From the NCBI GenBank assembly GCA_013812565.1, contig JACCTF010000187.1, positions 1-5,684 of the forward strand: a DNA stretch of 5,684 nt. The letters are read 5' to 3'. Under the pieces are notes generated by a model. That model was not told the DNA's origin, made no database searches, and saw only the letters and a list, made by a program, of their open reading frames with translations. Shown here one piece after another: positions 1 to 5,441 of this stretch. The stretch comes from Pyrinomonadaceae bacterium. Lineage in GTDB: Bacteria > Acidobacteriota > Blastocatellia > Pyrinomonadales > Pyrinomonadaceae. Position 1 is the first letter of the stretch; the number at the start of each line of letters is the position of its first letter. A program made the translations under genes and the position numbers.

Positions 1-103
1 CTTTGAAGGGACTACCGAGTGCGCTCCCTGACGTGTTCGGCATCGCGCGTCCGACATAGATGCCCCCGCCCTTGTAACTCTTACGATTCTTCACTTCAAT
101 CAT
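1..103 (-). CDS. DUF4326 family protein, N-terminal part (runs off window)
   Basis: The ATG at 103-101 follows a near-perfect Shine-Dalgarno (AAGGAGG, 117-111) with 7 nt spacing, so the start is firm. The 34 visible residues begin MIEVKNRKSYKGGG and continue with IYVGRAMP and then SALGSPFK. A short basic N-terminus, then a 'Y-[VI]-GR' strand, then a '(S/G)xLG(N/S)PF' turn is the pattern I associate with the DUF4326 family. Members are small proteins of unknown biochemistry, often found in phages and mobile elements. Most of the domain lies outside the window, so catalytic residues cannot be judged. It is the last visible gene of the minus-strand cluster, about 100 nt after the macro-domain gene, and has its own structured leader. 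Family assignment is from memory of the motif. Confidence 0.7.
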   Translation of the reverse strand, partial: MIEVKNRKSYKGGGIYVGRAMPNTSGSALGSPFK

Positions 104-117
104 GCGAAATCCTCCTT

Positions 118-168
118 GACGAATTCAGTTCTTAGAACGCATCAAAATGATCGCTTCTAAAATTCGTC
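118..168 (-). promoter_or_regulatory. Long leader hairpin abutting the Shine-Dalgarno of the DUF4326 gene
   Basis: The outer arms 118-125 and 161-168 (GACGAATT/AATTCGTC) pair perfectly over 8 bp. Inside, 132-137 pairs with 155-160 (6 bp), 139-140 with 153-154 (2 bp) and 141-144 with 148-151 (4 bp), around a 3-nt loop. The only interruptions are a 6-nt one-sided bulge (126-131) and single-base bulges at 138 and 152. On the minus-strand RNA the hairpin ends directly against AAGGAGG (117-111). There is no U-run, so a Rho-independent terminator is unlikely. Control of ribosome access, RNA stability or RNase processing fits better. The pairing is seen in the sequence; the role is inferred. Confidence 0.6.
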
Positions 169-206
169 CGCTTCGATGAATTGAGTGCCGGAACATCACC
201 TGCGCC

Positions 207-743
207 TCACCTCTGATGAGCGGCAGGAAGGTCATAAATCGTAACGCTTACGCGGTGCGCCGCGAGTTCGTCGCGGATGATGGTTTCGAGGGCGCTCCAA
301 CGACCGCCCGCAAGTCCGGCTCCGATGCGCGGCATGTGAACGGACGCGCCAAGTTCAACCGCATAGAAGCGAACTCGCTCAAGACCAAGCCGGATCGCAC
401 CGTAGCGCACGGGCGGACGCCCTCGCCCGTCACGACGGACGCCCTCCTGACCGATGATGTTAGCGACATACAAACCCTGCGGCTCGACAGCAACAAGTTG
501 CACTTCGCCGAGCGAGAAGTTCACCGGCACACTGATCGTTTGGTCGGCAAGATTGACGATAATGTTGGTTTCACGATCTCGATGCCAAGAGCGGTAGGCT
601 CGTTCGGGTTGTGACCACCGCCTCGATAAGGCGAGTACGAAGCCGCGTCCCCACGCCCCTACCGTGTTGCAGCAGTGCGCGATGATCTTCGCGCCGTCGC
701 CTTGCGGGTGTGCAGCGTCACCAAGCACATATCGTATTTCCAT
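207..743 (-). CDS. Macro-domain protein (ADP-ribose binding / de-ADP-ribosylation family)
   Basis: This 178-aa protein is about the size of a single macro domain. The N-terminus has strand MEIRYVLGDA (1-10), then IIAHCCNTVGAWGRGFVLAL (20-39), matching the 'IAHxxN...WGxGFVxAL' stretch in which the Asn (N26) and glycine loop contact ADP-ribose. The C-terminal half has VHMPRIGAGLAGGRW (135-149), the second ligand loop of macro domains. These proteins bind ADP-ribose or hydrolyse ADP-ribose-1''-phosphate or ADP-ribosyl esters; which applies here cannot be told. The frame stays open to 878, but AAGGAG at 755-750 lies just before tandem ATG codons at 746 and 743. The start is therefore 743 (or 746), not the longer frame, which would overlap the upstream 87-aa gene. 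That gene's TAA is part of this Shine-Dalgarno region, so the pair is translationally coupled. The C-terminus ends in TGA at 209-207. Confidence 0.85.
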   Translation of the reverse strand: MEIRYVLGDAAHPQGDGAKIIAHCCNTVGAWGRGFVLALSRRWSQPERAYRSWHRDRETNIIVNLADQTISVPVNFSLGEVQLVAVEPQGLYVANIIGQEGVRRDGRGRPPVRYGAIRLGLERVRFYAVELGASVHMPRIGAGLAGGRWSALETIIRDELAAHRVSVTIYDLPAAHQR

Positions 744-753
744 CATGAACTCC

Positions 754-1017
754 TTAGCATTGCGTGAGGCGATCAAGAGGGATCGTGAGCCACTCGCTGA
801 CGATGAAAGAGTTGCACGCGCCCAACTCTCCCGCGACTTGTAGTCCCGCATCGAGAAAATCAAGTTCAAATGCTTCAAGCAGAGTGTGACCTGCGTGTAA
901 AGGAAAGACGAAGCGAATGTGCGCCGGAAGGTCTGGCAGGTAAGCGATGAAGGATGCGCCCGTGCGCGTCACACTGATGCGTGGATTGTCGGGCAGTGTG
1001 AAGGTGATCGTCGTCAT
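754..1017 (-). CDS. Small protein of unknown function, coupled to macro-domain gene
   Basis: An 87-aa protein I do not recognise. It starts at ATG 1017-1015 behind AGGAG (1031-1027) with 9 nt spacing. It begins MTTITFTLPDNPRISVTRTG, followed by alternating hydrophobic and polar residues (ASFIAYLPDLPAHIRFVFPL) that suggest a beta-rich start. A more helical middle (HTLLEAFELDFLDAGLQVAG) and a short hydrophobic tail follow. There is no signal peptide or membrane segment. Its TAA (756-754) overlaps the Shine-Dalgarno of the macro-domain gene 7 bp downstream, which indicates one transcript and coupled translation. A partner or substrate role with the macro protein is possible but only inferred from this arrangement. 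The good ribosome site and tight junction are the main support that it is real. Confidence 0.65.
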   Translation of the reverse strand: MTTITFTLPDNPRISVTRTGASFIAYLPDLPAHIRFVFPLHAGHTLLEAFELDFLDAGLQVAGELGACNSFIVSEWLTIPLDRLTQC

Positions 1018-1050
1018 GGATTGTCGCTCCTGATGTCGAAATTTAAGATC

Positions 1051-1095
1051 ATGTCTTGCGCCGTCCGCCTAAAATTTGCAGGCGGCGCAAGACAT
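1051..1095 (-). promoter_or_regulatory. Perfect 13-bp inverted repeat in the leader of the 87-aa gene
   Basis: Arms at 1051-1063 (ATGTCTTGCGCCG) and 1083-1095 (CGGCGCAAGACAT) are exact reverse complements separated by 19 nt. A few further inner pairs (CCT/AGG) are possible. It lies about 20 nt upstream of the Shine-Dalgarno of the 87-aa gene, between that gene and the membrane-protein gene. The 3' side on the minus strand is GATCTTAAATTT, not a U-run, so it is a poor intrinsic terminator. It could be an RNA hairpin insulating the two genes, a processing site, or a DNA operator. It is the strongest inverted repeat in the cluster. Confidence 0.6.
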
Positions 1096-1186
1096 CAGAC
1101 AGAACGACAGAGCGCGCGCTTATGAGGTATGACAACGGTTCATTCTTACGAAATCCACGAGTACAGATCAGCCACGCAGCATTTGG

Positions 1187-1564
1187 TCACAGTTTCTTAT
1201 GCGGCTTGACCGCGCGCAGTGGCGCGCGTGCTGGTGACTGCGCTTGAGGCGTAAGGTGGGCTTCGGCGTTGCGCCGGAGAGCATTATGGGCGAGAGAAGT
1301 TTCTGGCTGATTAGAATGAACAACGCGCAGAGGTGGGTAGTGCTTGCGAAAGACCGCGCGCTTCCTGCGCCGCCTCACGGATTTGTGTTCGAGGTAGTCG
1401 GCGCTCGCTTCAAAGGCTTTGGAAAAGCCATTGAGGAGTGCGTCGCAGACGATGAGCGCGAAGATGATAAGGATAAAACCGACGCCGAGCAGCAAGAGGT
1501 TTTCAAAGTGGTTGTCGAGAGTGTGCAGCGCGCCGGGCAGAACAAGCGTGAGCGAAAGTGACAT
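1187..1564 (-). CDS. Small single-pass membrane protein, basic cytoplasmic tail
   Basis: A 125-aa protein not matching a family I know. It starts at ATG 1564-1562 behind AGGAG (1579-1575), with a longish 10-nt spacing. Residues 22-44 (NLLLLGVGFILIIFALIVCD and flanks) form one clear transmembrane helix. An amphipathic stretch to about 60 and then the basic run RRRRKR (64-69) follow. By the positive-inside rule this puts the N-terminus outside and the C-terminal 80 residues in the cytoplasm. The tail is rich in Arg, Pro and Ala, ends HKKL, and looks disordered. It sits 169 nt upstream of the 87-aa gene and 394 nt downstream of the 89-aa gene. A long opposing open frame overlaps it (1244-1561), but the hydrophobic helix and ribosome site favour this strand. 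Small membrane effectors look like this, but no function is claimed. Confidence 0.55.
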   Translation of the reverse strand: MSLSLTLVLPGALHTLDNHFENLLLLGVGFILIIFALIVCDALLNGFSKAFEASADYLEHKSVRRRRKRAVFRKHYPPLRVVHSNQPETSLAHNALRRNAEAHLTPQAQSPARAPLRAVKPHKKL

Positions 1565-1585
1565 GAGCGAATCACTCCTGAGGTT

Positions 1586-1613
1586 GAGCAGTTTGCAAAA
1601 GCGCAGACTGCTC
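1586..1613 (-). promoter_or_regulatory. Leader hairpin before the membrane-protein gene
   Basis: GAGCAGT (1586-1592) pairs with ACTGCTC (1607-1613). After one non-Watson-Crick position, TGC (1594-1596) pairs with GCA (1603-1605), leaving a 6-nt loop. On the minus-strand transcript it ends 6 nt before the AGGAG of the 125-aa gene, so it could modulate ribosome access. No U-run follows. Confidence 0.45.
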
Positions 1614-1780
1614 GCCGCTTCTTTTCGCTCGCGTCTTTAGTTAGGAACTGGGTTCGATTTGAACGAACTCGCGCGCCGGGAGCGGCGATGGCAAATCTCA
1701 ATAGGAGGTTCGACGATGCAAGTGTAAGGAAGCCGCGTTAAGCACACAATCGCCGCAAGGCGAAACACAAACAGTTAGGA

Positions 1781-1796
1781 TGCGAAACAAGTTCCG
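1781..1796 (-). promoter_or_regulatory. Weak sigma-54-like -24/-12 motif upstream of the membrane-protein gene
   Basis: On the minus strand 1796-1781 reads CGGAACTTGTTTCGCA. It has the near-invariant GG and GC dinucleotides exactly 10 nt apart, as in TGGCACG-N4-TTGCA, but four of the twelve defined bases differ. Transcription would start near 1770, about 205 nt upstream of the ATG. It is attractive only because the cluster encodes a sigma-54 activator. By chance such motifs are not rare. Confidence 0.25.
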
Positions 1797-1930
1797 GGAT
1801 GCTACTTTTCCGTCGCCGGAGTTGACCGCCGCGAAGCAAAGATGGGCGCGCGCCCTTTGAGCGCCCCGCACGAAGCGCGACATAGCTATCACTCGTTATG
1901 AGTTGCCACTAAATCCGCTTCGATATACAG

Positions 1931-1946
1931 GCGCATGAGAATGCGC
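1931..1946 (-). terminator. Stem-loop after the 89-aa gene, possible weak terminator
   Basis: GCGCAT (1931-1936) and ATGCGC (1941-1946) form a perfect 6-bp stem with a 4-nt loop, 12 nt past the TGA of the 89-aa gene. The downstream minus-strand sequence CTGTATATCG is not a U-tract, so this is at best a weak or Rho-assisted stop, or an mRNA 3'-end stabiliser. Confidence 0.3.
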
Positions 1947-1958
1947 GTTACGGGTGGC

Positions 1959-2228
1959 TCACAAGAGCGGAAGAGAATTTTCGTCTTCGTCGGCTTCGCG
2001 GTCGCCGAGGTGTCCGGCGCGGGAGGCTTGCGTCTCAGCTTCAGTGAGTGCTTCCTCAAGTTCATCCAACTCAGTGAGAACCTGCGCGTAACGAGCGTGT
2101 TCATCGGTTACGTCGGACTCGTCCGCCATTATTTCGGCTGGCTCGTCAGTTTCGACAATTGAGCCATAAGCGTCTTCGTGGACGGTGTAGATCACTCCCT
2201 CGCACGGGATTTTCGTGGTGCGTGCCAT
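1959..2228 (-). CDS. Small acidic protein of unknown function
   Basis: An 89-aa protein starting at ATG 2228-2226 behind GGAG (2241-2238), 9 nt spacing, ending in TGA at 1961-1959. The N-terminus (MARTTKIPCEGVIYTVHEDA) looks like a small beta unit. The rest is strongly acidic (ETDEPAEIMADESDVTDE, and DREADEDEN near the end). Residues about 45-66 (RYAQVLTELDELEEALTEAE) have the heptad spacing of a short coiled coil or amphipathic helix. I do not recognise the family. It is the first gene after the sigma-54 activator, 93 nt downstream and on the same strand, so it is a likely co-transcribed partner. Acidic coiled-coil proteins of this size act as adaptors, anti-activators or antitoxin-like inhibitors, but nothing here decides between these. 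The clean ribosome site and biased composition support a real gene. Confidence 0.65.
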   Translation of the reverse strand: MARTTKIPCEGVIYTVHEDAYGSIVETDEPAEIMADESDVTDEHARYAQVLTELDELEEALTEAETQASRAGHLGDREADEDENSLPLL

Positions 2229-2281
2229 AAAGATTCTCTCCGGTTCAAATTTACCTGCCCGTCAACTCCATCGCATCACTC

Positions 2282-2303
2282 GACAACGATGTTAAGCGTC
2301 GTC
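2282..2303 (-). promoter_or_regulatory. Small hairpin between the activator and the 89-aa gene
   Basis: GACAACG (2282-2288) pairs with CGTCGTC (2297-2303) over 7 positions, one of them a G-U wobble on the minus-strand RNA, around an 8-nt loop. It begins about 18 nt after the activator stop codon. It has no U-run and could be a processing or stabilising element in the intergenic RNA. Confidence 0.35.
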
Positions 2304-2321
2304 AAGAGGAGAAAGAGTCGC

Positions 2322-3905
2322 TCAACCCGCGCCCGCAACTCTTCGCGGCTGTAACGAACGGTTGCGCGTGCGATGAAGCTGACTCTTGATGTTTGTGTAG
2401 TCGAGTCCTAACCGCTCCGCCGCCTCGCGTAGCTTCCCGGTGGAACTGGCGCGCCACGCGGCTTCGATGCCGCACTGCTTTGCGCGCAGCATCCATTCTT
2501 TCAACGTCTCGCCGCGCCGCAACACGCAAACCTCAAGCGGCAGAACGATGTCGCCTTCCTGCGCGAGTGCTTGCAACACTTCCGCAAGTTGTGGGGAAGA
2601 ACAAAGATTCCCGCGCGCTTTTTCTACCGCGACATCCACCACGCTGCGTTTGTCAGAATCTGCGTCCACGGCATCGGCGTTCAACCAAGCCAGCGCCTCA
2701 CCGACGCGCTCCATTGTGATCGTCTCACCTTCGTGGACGTAGCTCGTCAGTTCGTAAATCGTATTACGCAGCACGCGAATGTTGCCCGCCCAATGATGCG
2801 CGCACAGCATCTCGACCGCTCCGGTCTCGATTGCGTATTCTTCCGTTCGCCCGCTCAACTTAGAAACCGTCCCGGCGGCTTCACACAAGAAGGTGTTAAT
2901 CAGCGCGGGGATGTCTTCGCGCCGCTCGCGCAGAGGGACAACCTCAATTCTCAACACGGCGAGACGACAATGCAAGTCTTCACGAAACTCGCCGCGACGA
3001 ACCATCCCTCGCAAATCGCGTGAAGTCGCGGCGATAACCTGCACGTCACACCTGACGTATTGGTTCGTCCCCAAACGCTTGATCTGCTTCTCATCAATCG
3101 CCTTCAAAAGTTTGTTCTGAATCGCGGGCGGAAGGTCGCCGACCTCGTCGAGGAAGAGGATGCCGCCGTCGGCTTCTTCAAACAAACCCTTGTGATCGCG
3201 GTCTGCGCCGGTAAACGCTCCCTTGCGCTAGCCGAAGATCTCCGCCTCGACAAGCTGTTCGGGCATCGCCGCGCAGTTCAGTTCCACGAATGGCTTTTCC
3301 GCGCGCACCGACCTCGCGTGGATTTGCCGCGCCGAAAGAGTCTTGCCCGTGCCCGTCTCGCCGGTGATGAGAATACCGTGCGGGAAGCGTGCAACGCGCT
3401 CGATGTCGGCTTCGAGCTTCCGGGTCTTCGCTCCCACCTGCTCCGGCGGCACAAACTGCCACACGCGGCGTGAACATCGCTCGCTCTGGATGACGGCTGC
3501 TTTCAAGATCGCGCCCGCCGCGCGCTTCGTAATCGGATTTAGCTCCCCGAGATAGCGCGCTTCCAGTGAAGCGGTGTCGGCGCGCACCAAGATGGACGTG
3601 TCGCTTTCCGCAGATTCTCCTTCGCGGGCGAGTGTTAGTAAAGGCTTCCACAAGGTGACAAAGCCGTCGCGATCAAGGCACAGACTTGTGAGTGCGACCT
3701 CCATCTCACCCAGCAGCCGCGTAGTCAGTTCAAGTGTCTCCGCCGTCGAAGCGGTCACCGCAAGCGAGTTGATTTGGGCGAGCGGCGCGGTTGCATGTTC
3801 TGACGATGCTTGCGATGTTGTTTGAGTTTCTTCCGTGACGACGATTGATGTGACGGTGGACGTGTCTTGCTCCGTGTGCCGCTTCGTAGGGGATTCAAAG
3901 CTCAT
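2322..3905 (-). pseudogene. Sigma-54-dependent transcriptional activator with one in-frame amber stop
   Basis: Read through, this is a 527-codon bacterial enhancer-binding protein. The start at 3905 has GGAG 7 nt upstream. Residues 1-150 are Ser/Thr-rich, then helical, with no receiver, GAF or PAS signature I recognise. The AAA+ domain has Walker A GETGTGKT (182-189), GAFTGA (229-234), Walker B GGILFLDE (247-254), the arginine-finger region [11 protein letters not shown] (304-314) and sensor [10 protein letters not shown] (374-381). A C-terminal helix-turn-helix follows (about 490-512). Such proteins use ATP hydrolysis to open sigma-54 RNA polymerase through the GAFTGA loop. Codon 226 (3230-3228) is TAG, reading [16 protein letters not shown], where homologues usually have Tyr or His; TAC to TAG is one change. 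The frame is intact before and after. Walker A and GAFTGA/Walker B are split, so neither half should work alone. A recent nonsense mutation, amber suppression or a sequencing error are all possible. Confidence 0.85.
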
Positions 3906-4010
3906 CTCTATTCTCCGTGTTGAAAGATTGCACGCACCGCCCGCCCAAAACTACGAGTGAATCGGAGAGTTGAACCGGAGCGAGCTTTCATTTTGGGGAA
4001 ACGAAAGAGT

Positions 4011-4042
4011 GAGCAAGACAAATGGAAACGCTTTGCTTGCTC
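4011..4042 (-). promoter_or_regulatory. Inverted repeat in the activator upstream region
   Basis: GAGCAAG (4011-4017) pairs with CTTGCTC (4036-4042). After a single bulged base, CAAA (4019-4022) pairs with TTTG (4032-4035), giving 11 bp around a 9-nt loop. It lies about 106 nt upstream of the activator start and about 30 nt downstream of the predicted sigma-54 start site, so it would be in the leader RNA. It could also be a protein-binding dyad. Confidence 0.45.
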
Positions 4043-4084
4043 GTCGCTTCGGTTGGAACGGCTATGGTCGCGCACAATCCTGAT

Positions 4085-4101
4085 TACAATCTTCATGCCA
4101 G
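4085..4101 (-). promoter_or_regulatory. Candidate sigma-54 (-24/-12) promoter of the activator gene
   Basis: The minus strand reads CTGGCATGAAGATTGTA (4101-4085). Against the consensus YTGGCACG-N4-TTGCA, all defined bases match except two. These are C to T next to the -24 GGCA, and C to T in the usually conserved -12 GC. Spacing is exact. Transcription would start near 4074, leaving a leader of about 169 nt before the activator ATG, so the activator may drive its own gene. The TTGT in place of TTGC lowers confidence. The IS256 element begins about 45 bp upstream, where enhancer sites would be expected. Confidence 0.4.
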
Positions 4102-4145
4102 CACGGGCGAACGCGTGATCGTCAACGGCTTTTTCGGAGAAGTTG

Positions 4146-4161
4146 GAGCTCGTGTCAATAG
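4146..4161. repeat. Left terminal inverted repeat of the IS (tentative)
   Basis: GAGCTCGTGTCAATAG lies 47 bp beyond the transposase stop codon. Its match to the right end is imperfect. Its reverse complement contains an outward-facing TTGACA (4158-4153), but no good -10 box follows in the flank. Confidence 0.4.
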
Positions 4162-4208
4162 TTGTGGAAAAAGATTTAGCGCACCCTTGCCGCTCGCTTC
4201 GTTTCTCC

Positions 4209-5441
4209 TCAGGCCGCCTGTGCTGTTTGCTGGCTCAACTGGTTTGGTAAGCTGACGTATCTCAACTTCTCGGCATGACTCAAACGCTGCAAACTCTTTT
4301 CCGCTCGCTTCACGATCTGAAAGATTAAATAGACCGCTGAACGTGCCGACCTCAATCGCTTCATCGCCCCAGTTCGTAATCTCACCGAGGCAAAGATAGA
4401 CTCGACGGGGTTGCTCGTTCTCAAGTGTTTGTGATGCTCCGCCGGGAAATCAAAGTATGTCAGCATCCGGTCCAGATCATCCAACAAACACTCGGCGGCT
4501 TTGTCATACATCCCGCGCCAACTCTTAGCTAAGGCGATGACTTTAGATCTCGCCTCTTCGCGCGTCTTCGACAAGTAAATCGCCCGCAGACTCTTGGCCG
4601 CTTCCCCGCGCTCTTTGTGCGGCAGTTTGTCCAACACATTCCTCATTTTATGCACCCAACATCTTTGCTGTTTTGTTTGCCGCCACACTTCACCCGCCGC
4701 TGCCCAAAAGCCCAAACCGCCGTCGCCAATGGCTAACGCCGGTTCGTTCATCCCGCGCGCTTTCAATCTGCGAAGAACCCCACCCCAACTGTCTTTTGAC
4801 TCTCGGAAGCCTTCTTCCATCGCCAAGAGATGCTTTTTGCCAGTGACATCGGCTCCCATCACCACCAATAAACACGCTCTTTCATCCGCGATGCCAGCTT
4901 TGATATAGATGCCGTCTACCCACACATACACCATCGGCAAACCCGACAAGCTGCTTTTGCTCCACTCCTCATACTCGGCTTTGAAGCCAGCATTCAATCG
5001 AGAAATCGTTGACGGCGAAAGTGCCGCCTCTGCGCCCATCAGACACCGCAGCGCAGGTTCAAAGTCTCTGGTCGCCAGTCCTTCGATAAACAGCTTCGGG
5101 AAGACTTGCTGCAACGAAACCGAGCGCCGCTGATACGGCTTCACTATTCGAGACTTGAACGGCTCGTGACCCGCTGGCACATCCGACACGCGCGGTGTCT
5201 TGACCTTGATCGTGCCGCTGCCAACCGTGAGCTTGCGCTCTGGCGAGTGCCCGTTCCGGTAGCCGCGAAACTCCACCTCGGTGTCGCTGCGCTGATGCCG
5301 AGCGCGTTCGAGGTATTCACTCACCTCTTGTTCCAGAGCAGCTTGCAGCATCACTTTTGCACCGCGCCGGACAAGGGCTTCTATCGGGTCATCGTCTGCG
5401 GAAGAGACACTAAACATCTGTTGGTTGTAGAATTCATTCAT
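4209..5441 (-). CDS. IS256-family (Mutator-type) DDE transposase
   Basis: A 410-aa transposase that cuts and rejoins DNA at the IS ends. The catalytic triad is visible: D176 in VYVWVDGIYIKAG, D240 in ALAIGDGGLGFW and E347 in RTSNPVESIF. The family's CWVHKMRNVLDKLP segment (261-274) lies between the second Asp and the Glu. The N-terminal 120 residues carry the DNA-binding part (EYLERARHQR, GYRNGHSPERKL). Length matches the family norm of about 400, and no frameshift or stop is seen, so it is probably active. The ATG at 5441-5439 is chosen because AGGA lies 6 nt upstream (AAGGATACGCTATG). An in-frame ATG at 5498 has no ribosome site and would start inside the inverted repeat. It ends in TGA at 4211-4209. 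Confidence 0.95.
   Translation of the reverse strand: MNEFYNQQMFSVSSADDDPIEALVRRGAKVMLQAALEQEVSEYLERARHQRSDTEVEFRGYRNGHSPERKLTVGSGTIKVKTPRVSDVPAGHEPFKSRIVKPYQRRSVSLQQVFPKLFIEGLATRDFEPALRCLMGAEAALSPSTISRLNAGFKAEYEEWSKSSLSGLPMVYVWVDGIYIKAGIADERACLLVVMGADVTGKKHLLAMEEGFRESKDSWGGVLRRLKARGMNEPALAIGDGGLGFWAAAGEVWRQTKQQRCWVHKMRNVLDKLPHKERGEAAKSLRAIYLSKTREEARSKVIALAKSWRGMYDKAAECLLDDLDRMLTYFDFPAEHHKHLRTSNPVESIFASVRLRTGAMKRLRSARSAVYLIFQIVKRAEKSLQRLSHAEKLRYVSLPNQLSQQTAQAA

Larger units (their letters stand above)
1565..1958. other. 394-nt gap between the 89-aa and 125-aa genes, hairpin-rich
   Basis: No convincing gene. The short open frames here lack ribosome sites and have Arg/Ser-rich translations typical of shadows. 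It does hold local structure. There is a hairpin just upstream of the 125-aa gene (1586-1613). A CGCC-GCAA-GGCG hairpin with a GNRA loop on the plus strand lies at 1751-1762. A 12-bp palindrome GGGCGCGCGCCC lies at 1844-1855. A stem-loop follows the 89-aa gene (1931-1946). A weak sigma-54-like motif lies on the minus strand at 1796-1781. The length and density of hairpins would suit an untranslated leader or a small RNA, but no boundaries can be set. Confidence 0.4.

Noticed and set aside
216..614. Plus-strand 132-aa frame opposite the macro-domain gene
   Set aside because: It is a shadow. The minus strand encodes a recognisable macro domain with a strong ribosome site.
1244..1561. Plus-strand 105-aa frame opposite the membrane-protein gene
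   Set aside because: It has no ribosome site, and the opposite strand has a clear transmembrane helix and a Shine-Dalgarno. Some doubt remains because both frames are long.
1652..1668. tRNA T-arm-like motif on the minus strand (GTTCG, 7-nt loop TTCAAAT, CGAAC)
   Set aside because: No complementary acceptor strand, anticodon arm or D-arm lies at the right distance. Stem and loop alone can arise by chance, and there is no evidence of a tRNA or att site.
2242..2262. Sigma-54-like GGGCAGG on the minus strand upstream of the 89-aa gene
   Set aside because: The -24-like half is present, but no GC occurs at the required 10-nt spacing.
2571..3473. Plus-strand frames opposite the activator
   Set aside because: The AAA+ motifs on the minus strand account for the sequence. 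The plus-strand translations show no domain features.
3908..4096. Minus-strand 62-aa open frame just upstream of the activator
   Set aside because: It has no ribosome site and a composition dominated by Arg, Ser and Phe. It overlaps the promoter and hairpin, and its frame continues openly into the IS, as expected of chance.
4130..4158. Outward promoter from the IS end (TTGACA at 4158-4153)
   Set aside because: The -35 is good, but at 17 bp spacing the -10 position reads GAAAAA, so a working promoter is not supported.
4022..4255. Plus-strand 77-aa open frame crossing the IS border
   Set aside because: It has no Shine-Dalgarno, its start lies in the loop of a hairpin, and it covers the activator promoter region and the IS end. 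It could be a truncated gene remnant, but nothing recognisable is encoded.
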